Below, piece after piece: positions 7,710 through 18,027 of a stretch of DNA of 29,797 bases. Both the position numbers and the translations under genes were made by a program. Numbering within the stretch: position 1 is the stretch's first letter; each line of letters opens with the position of its first letter. The stretch lies in assembly GCA_002179805.1 (NCBI GenBank), contig NAVB01000769.1:1-29797 (forward strand), given 5' to 3'. The notes beneath the pieces are model-generated. The model did no database searches, was not told where the DNA came from, and worked only from the letters and a program-made list of their open reading frames with translations. Source of the DNA: Acanthamoeba lenticulata (taxonomy: Eukaryota > Discosea > Longamoebia > Acanthamoebidae).

Positions 7710-10700
7710 ATGAGCACTGCGGCCACTGTGGCGAGGGGCAGGGGCTGGAGCGTCGTGGAGACCACGGGCGAGGGGTGCCCGACCGAAGAACTGCTCAACC
7801 GGGGCCACGTGCCCGTCAGCAGCAACATCGCCTACGTGCACACCCGGCAGGGCGTCCATTTCATCGACTTGGGTAGGCCCCCCCCTCCCCTTTTGATTTG
7901 CCCCCTTCCCCCGACCTGACCCGCTGGAAATGGGCCAAACACGCAGCCAAGTCAGAGTGGGGGCGGTTGTGCACCTTCGGAGATGACCAAAGCGTCGAGG
8001 TAAGCCTTCCGTCCCCTCTCTTCTTCACGCATGCGGTGGTGCGCCCTTGCGTGTGTGGCACGTGCGGTGTATTTTTATTTATTTATTTTTTGAACTTTGG
8101 TCACCGGTGCGCACGGGCGGTCTATGCAGGGCGTGTTCCTGTTCGACCAGTGCCTGTACATCCTCCTGCGCCACAGCGGGAAGAAGGGATGCTTCCAGAT
8201 CTTCGATCTCCGTACCGTGGCGCCTCTCTGCTTACAGATGCCTTCCTGCCTCGTCATGTACGGACGAGAACTCACACACACGTATGTCACTGCAGAGGCG
8301 CAGGCGTGGAGGCCTCCGGTGGCGATCAAGGGCGAGATGTGGGCCTCGACCTTCTGCCACGACGATGGGCGCATCTTCGCCTTGGACGACGGCCGCGTCA
8401 ACTGCCTCGACCTCTGTGCGTGCCATGGCCCCAAATGCCTCAAGTGCGAAGGCCTCACGTTCTCACGGAGAGCGCGGTCGGTGGCCGTGGCGCAGCATGG
8501 AAGGAGTATCGATGGGTCAGGCTGAGCCGGAAGGAGAACGACGAGCTGGTCGGGACGGAGGGCTTCTCGCTGGCCATCGCCGACAACAGGATCTACGTGT
8601 TTGGCGGAATCAAGCACCTGCGGCACGAGGTGGCCACACGCACTTGCTGGCTCGTTCCGACTTGGCATTTGACTAACATCGCGTGCCTCTAATAGACCAA
8701 CGCGCTATGCTGTTTCGACTTGCAGTCGAACCAGTGGGAGGAAGTTGAGACCACCAGCCCTGTCCCGAGCGCGAGGTGCGTTGTTTGCATTCCTCACTTA
8801 GGGGGAGCTTTGGAATTCCAAATATGTGTGCATGCTCACCCCCTCTGGCAGGTGGGGCCACACCGCGCGCACTTACACGGAAGGACGAGCGCTCGTGGTC
8901 TACGGCGGCTTCTCCGGCAACGTGTTCAGCAACGACACCCACGTCCTGACCCTCTGTACGGCGCCTTCCCCCCCCCAAGCCCATCCATGGCCATTGGCTG
9001 ACTCGTGGCCATCGGCAGCCTCCATGCGCTGGCAAGCCCTGGAGGCCGCCAACGCGCCCCCAGCCAGCGCCTGGCATGTGAGCTGGGTCCACCAGGCCTC
9101 GAGGCGGCTCTATGTGGTCGCTGGCGACGCGTCCCGCTTGCACGCGCTCGACCTACCCGAGCCCGCCAGCCTCGCGCCGCCGCGCAACATGAAGCAGGAG
9201 ATCGACGACCGCGTGAAGGAGCGCGTGGACCGCGAGCTGAAGCGGCTGCGCAAGGAGATGGGCGAGGAGCTCAAACGCCTCAAGGTCGAGATCAACTTCC
9301 AGAAGAAGACGCGGTCAGAGATCGAGATGGAAAACATGTACCTCAAGGAGGAGCGGATCGAGCGCGAGCGCGACATGGAGGACCTCATGGCCGCCGTGCG
9401 CGAGTGGCGCCAGGAGTCCGTCCAGCTGCGCGATCAGGTCAACGACCTGCGCTCCGAGGTCGAACGCCAGAAGGCCGAACTCGCCAAGTACCATCTTTGG
9501 AATGCATGGAATGCGTGGCATGAAGACTGACCGTCGAGCGCTCGGCACGTACAGGCTGCAGAGCATTGGCTCGTCGGGGAGCGGGATCGTTGGAGGGGCC
9601 GGCTCGTCCATCATCGAGGCCAAGCACATCGACTTTACGGGCTCGGTCCTTCTAGGCGACGGTGCGTTGGCGCCGCGATCGTTGAACCAATCAACAATGT
9701 GTTGACTTTGGCGAGCGACGAGCGCACAGGCGCCTATGGGAAGGTGTATTTGGCCAAGTGGCGAGGCCTCGAGGTGGCCGTCAAGAAGTTCCGCCGAAAG
9801 GTGCTCACCGCGGAAAACATGTACAAGATCCAGCACGAAGTCACCCTCATGCGGTGCGTCCCCGGCACTTCCTCGTCCGTTCAGTGTTCGTTCAAGCCAT
9901 GAATCTGACGCTCACGCCCTTTGTGGCCACAGAAAGGTGAGCTTCCACCCGCACTGCGCCACGCTCTACGGGACGTGCCGGCCGCATGAGGGCAAGAAGG
10001 GCATCTGGATCGTCATGGAAGCCGCCACGGGCAGCGTGCGCGACGTCCTGGTACACGCGCGCGTGTTTGCATATGTGTTTTTGTGCGCGTCGTGATGCTC
10101 TTCTGCGTGTGAATGAAACTCACATGCGTCGCGCATGTGAGCAGAGCAAGCGCGGCTCGCTGCCGCTGCACGCGGTCATTCGCATCGCGGCCGACGCGGC
10201 GCAAGCTCTGGCCTTTCTCCACTGCAACGGCATCGCCCATCGCGACATGGCCGGTGCGCTTCCCCAGCAGTGTCCTCAAAAGCGTGCAATTGGGTCGCGG
10301 TTGGCTGACAAGCAGGCGCGACCTGGCGGCGTGCAGCGCGAAACGTGCTGGTGACCAAGGACCATCGCGGCCTGCTCTCCGACTTTGGGCTCTCGCGGCT
10401 GGTCTCCGAGACCAGCACCTCCCTCCACACGCACACCGTCGGCAACATCCGGGTAATGCCTCACCTCGGCGTGGCCTCCACCGCCGCCACACTGCTTTCT
10501 CACATGTGCCGTGTCCAGTGGATGTCGCCCGATGAGCTGCTGTCGACCGAGGACTACACGTCGTTTGAGATCTCGTCCAAGAGCGACGTCTATTCGTTCG
10601 GCGTCTTTCTTTGGGAAATTGGCTCCGGCCAGCTGCTCCGGCCCTACAGCAACCTCAACGACGCGCAGGTGATCGCGGTCCTGCGCGCCGGGAAGACGCT

Positions 10701-11193
10701 GCCGTTGGTCGACAGCTACGGCTTTCATCCGGCCATTCGCGCGCTCCTCCAGCGATGCTGGCGCATGGAGCCCGCGAGCAGGCCGTCCATGCAGGCCGTA
10801 CACCAGGAGTTGGCCCGCCTCGCCGACGAGCTGGCTCCGGCCGCCGGCGGCGGCGCGGGAGGCGTCAGCCCGCCTTCGCCTCCGCCCCTGTTCAAGGCCG
10901 TGCCCAAGCTCGAGTTCCCAGCGCCGCCGACACCGCCGCTCTCGCCGCCGCCCTCGCCTGGCCACGGGAACGGCCACGGCCACGGGAATGACGAGCACGC
11001 GGCAAAGATGAAGCACAAGAAAAAGGTGCAGCAAGGCGCAGAACGGCCATCGCCGTCGGCCCGGCTACAGGGACCGGCCGAAGAAAATTCGATGCGCACG
11101 GCCCTACGCACGGCGATGGACAAGCGGCGCACGTCACTCGAAGACCTCAACTCTGCCGGTCAGGACTCGTCCGCAACTTCGTGGCGTCCTTAA
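7710..11193 (+). CDS. Kelch-repeat, coiled-coil and tyrosine-kinase-like protein kinase fusion
   Basis: Fourteen exons join in phase to 817 residues: 7710-7872, 7947-7999, 8130-8211, 8296-8415, 8496-8629, 8696-8775, 8852-8955, 9019-9487, 9555-9661, 9730-9853, 9933-10050, 10145-10253, 10337-10452 and 10519-11193. Residues 1 to about 300 are kelch blades (IYVFGGIKHL, LVVYGGFSGN, LYVVAGDASR). About 303-400 is a charged coiled coil (KQEIDDRVKERVDRELKRL). The kinase begins near 430 with the Gly loop GDGAYGKVYLAKW and the lysine motif EVAVKKF. It continues with HRDMAARN (catalytic Asp and Asn), SDFGLSRL (Mg-binding DFG), WMSPDE in place of APE, and SDVYSFGVFLWEI, so all key residues for activity are present. 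HRDMAARN resembles tyrosine kinases and TKL kinases rather than typical Ser/Thr kinases. The last 120 residues are Pro/Gly/His-rich and basic. The kelch part probably brings a partner and the coiled coil probably dimerises the kinase. The start ATG at 7710 gives the MSTAAT N-terminus. Confidence 0.87.
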
Positions 11194-11507
11194 TTCTTAT
11201 TTTTGTTTTGAAAAAGAAAAAGCTTGACCTGAGGTCTCGCCTTATTCTGGTGTAGAACCACAATGGCGGTGCAGGTTCGAAGACAACATCCCCAATAGCA
11301 CTGCAGCAAGATGTTGAGGACGAGCTGGTGCACAGTCGTTAGGTTACTTCGAATTCAATGTGAAATCTCTGCACGGCTCAAACCTATGACGCCACCACCA
11401 GCTTTTTTGAGCAATCGCTTACCGCTAAGTGAGGGACGGTTCGAGCACGATTGCACTGGGGGTAAAGTGGAAGTTGTGGGAAGAATGCTGTAGTTTGAAG
11501 TGCTGCT
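11194..11507. other. Convergent intergenic region
   Basis: This lies between the stop of the kelch-kinase (+) and the stop of the saposin-like gene (-). It holds only an A-rich 3' flank at 11205-11222. I see no convincing gene, RNA or repeat. Confidence 0.5.
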
Positions 11508-11900
11508 TTAAACATCATTAATTCTTGCGGTTGTTGTCCCTGTGTTGAGGCGCATTTGAGGAATGGGGGTGATGGTGGCAGGGGAGCAGTAGCCGAAGGT
11601 GGAGCATGAAGTGGCAGAGTCAACCTGGGTGATGTAATCGAACAAGAGCGGCATGTCGCTCTTCACAATCTGTTGGCATGTTTCGGAGTACGGCGACGGA
11701 GCAAGGGTGCAGAGTGAGTTGAGCTGTTTGACAATCTCCGCCTGGGTCCAGTTCCAGGCGAGGTAGCCTTCCGTCCACTCAACAATGAACTGGCAGACGA
11801 CGCACACTTGCAGAGGATTGAGTTGCTTCTTCTCCTGCAAGGCCAGCGAAGGAGATATCAAGAAGGCCACGACGACCAAGCACGCAAGCAAGTGGTTCAT
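11508..11900 (-). CDS. Secreted saposin-B-fold protein (SAPLIP)
   Basis: This is a 130-residue single-exon protein. Residues 1-21 are a signal peptide (MNHLLACLVVVAFLISPSLA). The mature part has the six-cysteine saposin B pattern: CxxC (CVVC), a helix, then Cys before TLAPSPYSET-Cys, and a final pair (SC, five residues later YC). This spacing fits a single four-helix saposin domain with three disulfides. Amoebae use such proteins as lysosomal lipid-interacting or membrane-permeabilising effectors against bacteria, and others only present lipids. The sequence does not show which role applies. The mature domain is acidic to neutral and has one NWT glycosylation site. A tail of about 25 residues rich in Thr follows the domain. 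It is divergent from the GDP-fucose transporter. Confidence 0.82.
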   Translation of the reverse strand: MNHLLACLVVVAFLISPSLALQEKKQLNPLQVCVVCQFIVEWTEGYLAWNWTQAEIVKQLNSLCTLAPSPYSETCQQIVKSDMPLLFDYITQVDSATSCSTFGYCSPATITPIPQMRLNTGTTTARINDV

Positions 11901-12048
11901 GTTTTGTTTGAAAGTGATTCAGATTTTCCTCTTTTGTTATGGAAAGGCTTCACAGCAAGAAAGGAAAAGATACAGCGGAATGCCAACAATTCGGCAACCA
12001 AGGGCATCTCTTGTAGCGAGACCGCACTTGCTTGCTCGGCCTTGGTGC
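11901..12048. promoter_or_regulatory. Bidirectional promoter between saposin-like gene and GDP-fucose transporter
   Basis: Only 148 bp (or 79 bp if the transporter starts at 11980) separate the two divergent start codons, so both promoters must share this stretch. I see no clear TATA box. Confidence 0.4.
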
Positions 12049-13410
12049 ATGGGTAAGAAGCCTTCCATCGTCACCTCCCTGGACTGGGATGGAAAGGATG
12101 AGGACAAAAAGCCCAACGCCAAGCCATGGTGCGCCACCTGCTCCAACGTTTGCCAGATCTTGACCTCCTGCACTAATCTCCCTGGCACACCTAGGCAGAC
12201 CATAGCCTTGGTGGTTCTGTTTTACTACGTGATCTCAATATCGCTAGTACTGCTTAACAAAATGGTGCTAAGCTCCCGAAGTCTGCCCTTCCCGCTCTTC
12301 GTCACATGGACTCAGCTCGTGGTCACCGTGGTCTGCATTTGGCTATTGTCCTTGATCAAGAGCTGGCACGTCCTCCTTGGCAAATGCATCTCCTGCTTGT
12401 GTGCTTAAATGAACCAATTGGACAAGCAGGATGCCGAAGCTGACCGGCCCCTTGCCGTCAATCCGCCTCGAGTTCAACGGAAACAAGGCCAAGCGCATCT
12501 TCCCGCTGACGGTCATCTTTGTGTTGATGGTGGCCTTCAATAACCTCTGCCTCCAGTTTGTTCAAGTCTCTTTCTATCAGGTAACGACCTATGGCGGTTG
12601 TTGCTTTGATCCCTGTCACAGATTAACCACACCACACCAACCAGATCGCACGATCTCTCACAATCCTCTTTTCCATCGTCTTCACTGCCGCCTTCCTGGG
12701 CACCGGGACCTCGTGGAAGGTATGGGGCGTCGCTGGCCTGATTAGGTCCTCAGCACACGACTTACCATGTTGACCCTTCTGCGATCGCAGACTTGCCAAG
12801 CATGCGTAGTTGTCATGCTGGGCTTCTCCCTGGGCAGCTTGGGCGAGGCGCAGTTCTCGTGGGTGGGCCTCGTCTATGGCCTGCTCTCAAGCGTGTTCGT
12901 CGCCCTCTACGGCATCTTTGTGAAGAAGGTGTCGCCAGTCGTGGACAACGACTCCTGGTGCTGCTCCTTGGGCTCCCCTTCATTCCTTCCTGTGTCATTG
13001 ACTGCTCCTTCTTCAGGCGTTTGATGGCGTACAACTCGGAGATGGCAATGGTGGTCATGGTGCCGCTTATCTTCATCTCGGGGGAGGCTGAAGGCTTGGG
13101 GCAAGCGATGGCTCAGCTGGACAGCAGCTTGGTGGCGACGCTGTTGCTCTCGGGAGTGCTCGGCTTCCTCATCAACATTGCCGTCTTCCTGCAGATCAAG
13201 CACACCAGCCCACTCACCAACAACGTGAGCGGCACGTTCAAGGGCTGCTTCCAGCTCGTCCTCTCGGCCTTCATGTTTGGCGAGGAGGTGACCTTCATGA
13301 ACGTGGTCGGCACGCTGCTGGTGGTCTTTGGGTCGTTCTGGTATTCCCACATCCGCTACATGGAGATGCAGCAGGCCGAACGCCCCAGCGACCCCAAGAA
13401 GTGGATGTGA
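12049..13410 (+). CDS. SLC35C1: GDP-fucose transporter, SLC35C1-like (drug/metabolite transporter superfamily)
   Basis: This is a Golgi nucleotide-sugar antiporter importing GDP-fucose. Exons are about 12049-12347, 12430-12580, 12645-12719, 12791-12957 and 13017-13410, giving about 361 residues against 364 in the human protein. Diagnostic stretches in order are YYVISISLVLLNKMVLSS, FNNLCLQFVQVSFYQ, IARSLTILFSIVF, LGFSLGSLGEAQFSWVGL, VKKVSPVVDNDSWRLMAYN and QIKHTSPLTNNVSGTFKGC. The last is the conserved substrate-pocket helix of SLC35C1. About ten membrane helices are visible. The exon 1 to exon 2 junction is the one uncertain join: the acceptor at 12429 is good but the phase-compatible donor at 12348 (GTCCTT) is weak. 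The start may instead be the in-frame ATG at 11980, which has a better -3 base and adds 23 residues. Confidence 0.87.
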
Positions 13411-13527
13411 TGTTATCCTGGCCTGTACTTTTGTTTTTTGCTCAACAAAACAAAAGAAGAAAACGATTGAAAAATAAATAAAATCAATAAATAAAACTTT
13501 GCGGTGTCTGTCCTCTGGTCTGGGCCC

Positions 13528-16500
13528 TCAGAGGGAGTGGTTGATGCTGCCGCGCGGCGCAGTCGTAGGCAGCACGGGCTGGTCTTCCTCTGACTCGTCA
13601 TCCGTGTCGGGCTTCTCGAAGTGGACCGTCCGCGTGCGCCCAATCGAAGCCGAGGAGGCGGTGCGTGCCGACACGTCGTGCAGCATCGTCGTCTCGTTGC
13701 CTTCAGGTTGCGCAATCCACGAGTACTCTTCCAAATGAGAGACCATGACAAATATGATTATATGTATAGAGATATAGAAATGCATAAAGCATAAATAAAA
13801 AATTTTTAAATTACAAAAAAAGTTAATAAAAACATTTCAGGAATGCCGTACCAAAGTAGCGACTGGACTGGCGGATGGCTTGCGTCTTGAGCTTGGCCAG
13901 CGTCGAGCGGGCGGACATGTCCTTGCGCGTGATGACGCCCACCACGACACCCGTCTTGTCCACTGCGTGTGCATGTGTAGTGCGTGAGGTCATTCGTGTG
14001 GTGTATGTGGTGTGGTGGACACGGGGCAGGACGGTACCGACGATGATGTGGCGGAGACCCATCGTGCGGAACACGCGGAACACGCGCCGCATGGGGCACG
14101 TCTCCAGCACCTTCACCGGATTGGCGCTCATGTCTGCCCCATGACCACAATTTGTGTCAGCCAAAACTCAACAAAATGAAAACAAAATCAAAATAAAATA
14201 ATAAACGAAAGATTGACGTACAGGGGGCGAGGGCGAGCCAGTTCTTCTTGTCGCCTTCATTGAGGTGGACCTGGTCGACGTCCGGGTAGCGCGGGTAGTA
14301 GTCGAGGAACGTGTCCACGCTCAGCAGGTTCGTGTCCAGCACGCCCTTGTTCTGCACCTCGGATTGCTGTACGGGACCACGACGGTGACGTCAACATCAA
14401 GCTGAGAAGCTGGGAGGACGGCAGAGAAATGGGGGCGACGGGCCGACGCGCACCGAATACCAGCGCTTGTTCATGAGCAGGATGACCAGCTGCCACCGGA
14501 GGATGACGCCCAGCAGGTGGCCCTTCTTGTCCACCACCGGGAACCCGTTGTGGGACGTCTTGGACAGCACCTGCACACGCGCGCCCCACATGTTGTCGAA
14601 TGAGGCTTGACTCAGCGGCCCATCATTGTCGTCGTCATCGTTGTGGTCACGTACGCGATGGACGATCGACACTTTCTCGATCTGGCGGAAGAAGACCGGC
14701 GGCCTGCTCATCACGTGCCTGGCCCGCAGGTGCATCTGTACAGAAGCTGCGGCGTCAGCCAACCAACCAGCCAATCGAGTGAAGACGAAGGCGGCAAAGC
14801 GGCACACACCATCTCGCTGGGCAGCCACCAGTCCAGCAGCGGCAGCTTGGCGATGTCGATGTGGATGTTGAAGCAGCCATCTGCCCCGCAAGAAAGTTAA
14901 TTAATAAGTCAAGAATAAGAATTATAAATCATTTATTCTCCATTTTTTCATTATTTATTGTTGGTTGTGAAAGGCACGTACTGATGAAGAGGTAGCCGAC
15001 CAGGCGGGCGATCATGGCCACGAACATGATCGGCAGTGTGTAGCCGGCATCTGTTGTGTTCCCATCCCCCCCGCGAACCACGTCAGACCAACCATCGTCT
15101 GTGGCACAGAGGCAAGGAGGGAGGGAGCCGCACTGTTGGTGGCCTCGGTCAGGATGACGGCCAGCGACCTGCGCGGTCCGCAGCAGTCAGCGCCTCAGAG
15201 ACAAAGGCAAAGGTGGGGAAGAAGAGGGAGAAGCGTTGTATGTACAGCGTGAGACGAGTGGTGCCGGCGAGCATGGAGGCGGCGCCGAGGATCGAGAACG
15301 TGCTCTCGTCCGCCGCGGCCTCGGGCCAGATGTGCTGCAGGTACTGCCCCAACATCCGGCCGTAGCAGGCGCCGATCAGGAGGCACGGCGCCAGGATGCC
15401 GACCGGCACGGCGGCGCCAAACGTCCAGCTGGCGACGTGGGCCCACACGAGGTCAGCTGTAAGACCAGGCAGAGAGGCAAGGCGCGGCCGCGAAGCGCGT
15501 GTGTGTACCAAGTGAGCACAAAGTAGAGGGCGCAGATCAGGAGCAGCGGCATGTAGTCCCAGTGCAGCTCTCTGTCCGGCACAACCCTGCTCGTGAGTCC
15601 AGCGGCCTGGGCCGAGGTCCAAAGGGCGGAAGGGCGCAAAGACGTACACGGTGGAGATGGCGCGGAGGGAAGACTCCTCGTTCTGGAACAGGATGGTCCC
15701 GACTTGGTTGTACTGGCCCTCGGGGCAAAAGAGCGTGTTGAGCGAAAGCTCGGTCGGGTTGGTCCCGATGTTGCGGCATGACGGGTAGTAGTAGGGGATC
15801 AGGTAGAAGAGGACCGACGTGGTCAGGCCCAGCGCGAGGACCTCGATGCCCTGCACCACCGGGTGCTTGAGCTTCACGCGGGTCGTGTGAATCCACTTGT
15901 TCACAAAGTTGAAGATGGCGCCCAGCAGGCCGCCTGGGTCGCCACCACAGTCAGCATCTTGGAATGTCAAGTATGCGCGGTTTGGAAAGGTAGTGCATGC
16001 CTAGAATTCCGAGCATGATGTAGAACGGGAACTGCTTGAGCGAGTAGGGCACCTCCAGCTCACGCCGCCCAAAGTCGAGCAGACCTGCACTCCAAGCACG
16101 TGAGTGGAGGAAAAGGCCAAGAGTCGTCGTCGTTTAAGGCGTACCGACGTAGGACCAGTAGCCCCACTCGTGGTCGCTGCCCTCGCGGAAAAAGTTGAGC
16201 GCGACTGCGCTCGAGGGATGGGAGTCGTATGTGAGCGTGTGTGTGTGTGTTGCCGCCACATGAGGAACCCAGAAGCGCGCTTGACGTACAGATGGAGCAT
16301 GCGCAGCAGAAGAAGGTGAACGCCGTCAGCGGCGCGCTCCAGAAGGACATGCCCTCCTCAATCATGTACAGCACGCCGCCGATGGGCGCGCCAAAGCCCG
16401 CGGCAATGCCTATTGAGCCCCGAGGCTGGTGAGCGTGATGCGGCCTTGGCAGATGGACAAGAAGAACGTCGTACCGGCCGAGGCGCCGCACGAGATGAAG

Positions 16501-17342
16501 AGCCGCTTCTCGTTGTCCGTGCGGAAAAACTTGAGGATGCCGGTGTCGATCTTGAGCGATGACGACTTGCCCTGCGAGATGGCCGCCGCCACGGTGGCGC
16601 CGATGTGGACCAGCGGACCCTCCTTGTCGCCGGCCACATTGCCGCCGGTGGCCAGGATACTGCCGACGATCTTGATCAACAGCGTCTTCCATCGCAGCAA
16701 CCTGAGATCGAGGCCGTCATCAGCATCGATCATTTCATCGGTTTATCATTTATGCCGGGCGCGTACCTCGGGATGCGGACGCCGTTGAGGTAGCACTTGA
16801 CCTCGGGAATGCCCGACGAGTAGGCGATCGGCTGCGCCAAGAGCGCGGGTCACATGTGCGTCGTCAATGTCATGACGACGAACAGAACAAAGGCTGGGAG
16901 GTATACCTCAAAGAGCACGACGGGGAGGCAGGCCAGGACGAAGAGGGCGGTCGACACGCCCACGTACACGCCAAAGGGCACCCAGAAGTCGTGGGCGTAG
17001 TCCTCCAGCACTGCGTTTTTTGTGCACGTGTTTGCGTTTGTGAGCACGAAGAGAGGCAAAGGAAAAGAGAGAGAACGAGAGGAGGTGCGCACTGGTGCTG
17101 ATGAGTTTGGTCTTGTACTTCATGATCGCCTGTGAGGCCTTGTCCATGCCAAAGGCGATGCATCCAACCACTGCAAATAATGAAATGAGGAATAAAAAGA
17201 AACAACAAATTGGTTGAATGGCGCAGCTGCGTACCTAGGCCGATGAGAGCCGTGATGGCCACAGCCGCAAGGCCTTTGGTGATCCACTCTCGTGCTGTGA
17301 CGGTGGCTCGCTCCCGCTGGTACAGCTCACTGTCCACAATAT
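13528..17342 (-). CDS. ClC-family chloride channel / Cl-/H+ exchanger (5' exon unresolved)
   Basis: About 19 exons join in phase to roughly 795 residues, from 17342-17235 (DIVDSELYQRERATVTAREW) down to 13727-13528. The signatures of the family appear in order: SSGIPEVKCYLNGV (anion selectivity loop), GDKEGPLVHIG (with the gating glutamate of the KEGP motif), GASAGIAAGFGAPIGGVLYM followed by IEEG, CWTFGAAVPVGILAPCLLIG with GACYGRMLG, and LAVILTEATN. Both glutamates of IEEG are present, including the internal proton glutamate of exchangers, so an intracellular 2Cl-/H+ exchanger is more likely than a pure channel. Two CBS domains follow (MSRPPVF to VVDKKGHLLGVIL, and VKVLETCPM to VVGVITRKDM). 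The tail is acidic with FEKPDTDDESEEDQP. A possible 13-nt micro-exon at 17492-17480 would add SADF in the place where relatives have SLDY; the true start lies farther upstream. One intron (16000-15934) appears to be GC-AG. Confidence 0.9.
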
Positions 17343-18027
17343 CTAGAGGAGCATCGTAGAAGGTGCATGTAAATGAAAGTGAATACGCTGCAATAAAGCT
17401 GCGATATTGGAAAAATAATAATTACAATTAAATTGAATAAAATCAAAAGTGGTCGTTGGGTTGAGGTAAGGGGACGCACCAAAGTCGGCACTCTTTCAAA
17501 TATTATTACGGTAAAAATCGATGTTACGCGTTGGCTCCTGTGAGATTCTGGGTATGTAAACATGAACGCATAAAGAGGGCACAAGGTACCTCATATTTTT
17601 GCTCTTGTTGGATTTGAGCGCCGGCCGAGGGCGTTACGAATCGACGAGCGCGATTTGTGAGATAATTCCACCCGTCCCCCATTCTTATTGATGTCGACTG
17701 GCGAGCGGCAACTCACTTTGTTGCATGCAAGCCTCGGTGCGCAATCGTAACGCTCGCCGTCGGAAAGCGCAACGCGCGGTGGGCAGGCGATAAAGTGAAG
17801 ATGAACGAACACGAAAAAGGATCCGCAAAATGTTATTACCTCTTTTTTCTCTTCCGTTTTCTCTGGCGATCTTGCTTTCGAAATAAGGTAAGTGGAGCTG
17901 GCACCTTTCTGGGCAGTTCATAACCGTTCTCAGCGGCGGGTACATCAATCTAAACGGCCTCTTGGCTCGAATCCCCGCACTGCTGGGATCAATACTTCGG
18001 TCCTCTTTCGTGTTAGTGTTGAAAAAG
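17343..18027. other. Divergent intergenic region; probably holds the 5' exon(s) of the ClC gene
   Basis: On the minus strand a candidate micro-exon (17492-17480) and a strong donor (AAAGTGAGTT, complement of about 17710-17719) suggest that the first ClC exon or its leader lies here, but I cannot fix the start codon. On the plus strand it is the promoter of the gene at 18028. The stretch 17343-17570 is AT-rich. Confidence 0.4.

Noticed and set aside
14605..14655. Short intron within the second ClC gene between VHR and SFDN
   Set aside because: The donor and acceptor do not match in phase and the intron would be about 49 nt; the sequence is open straight through, so I kept it as exon.
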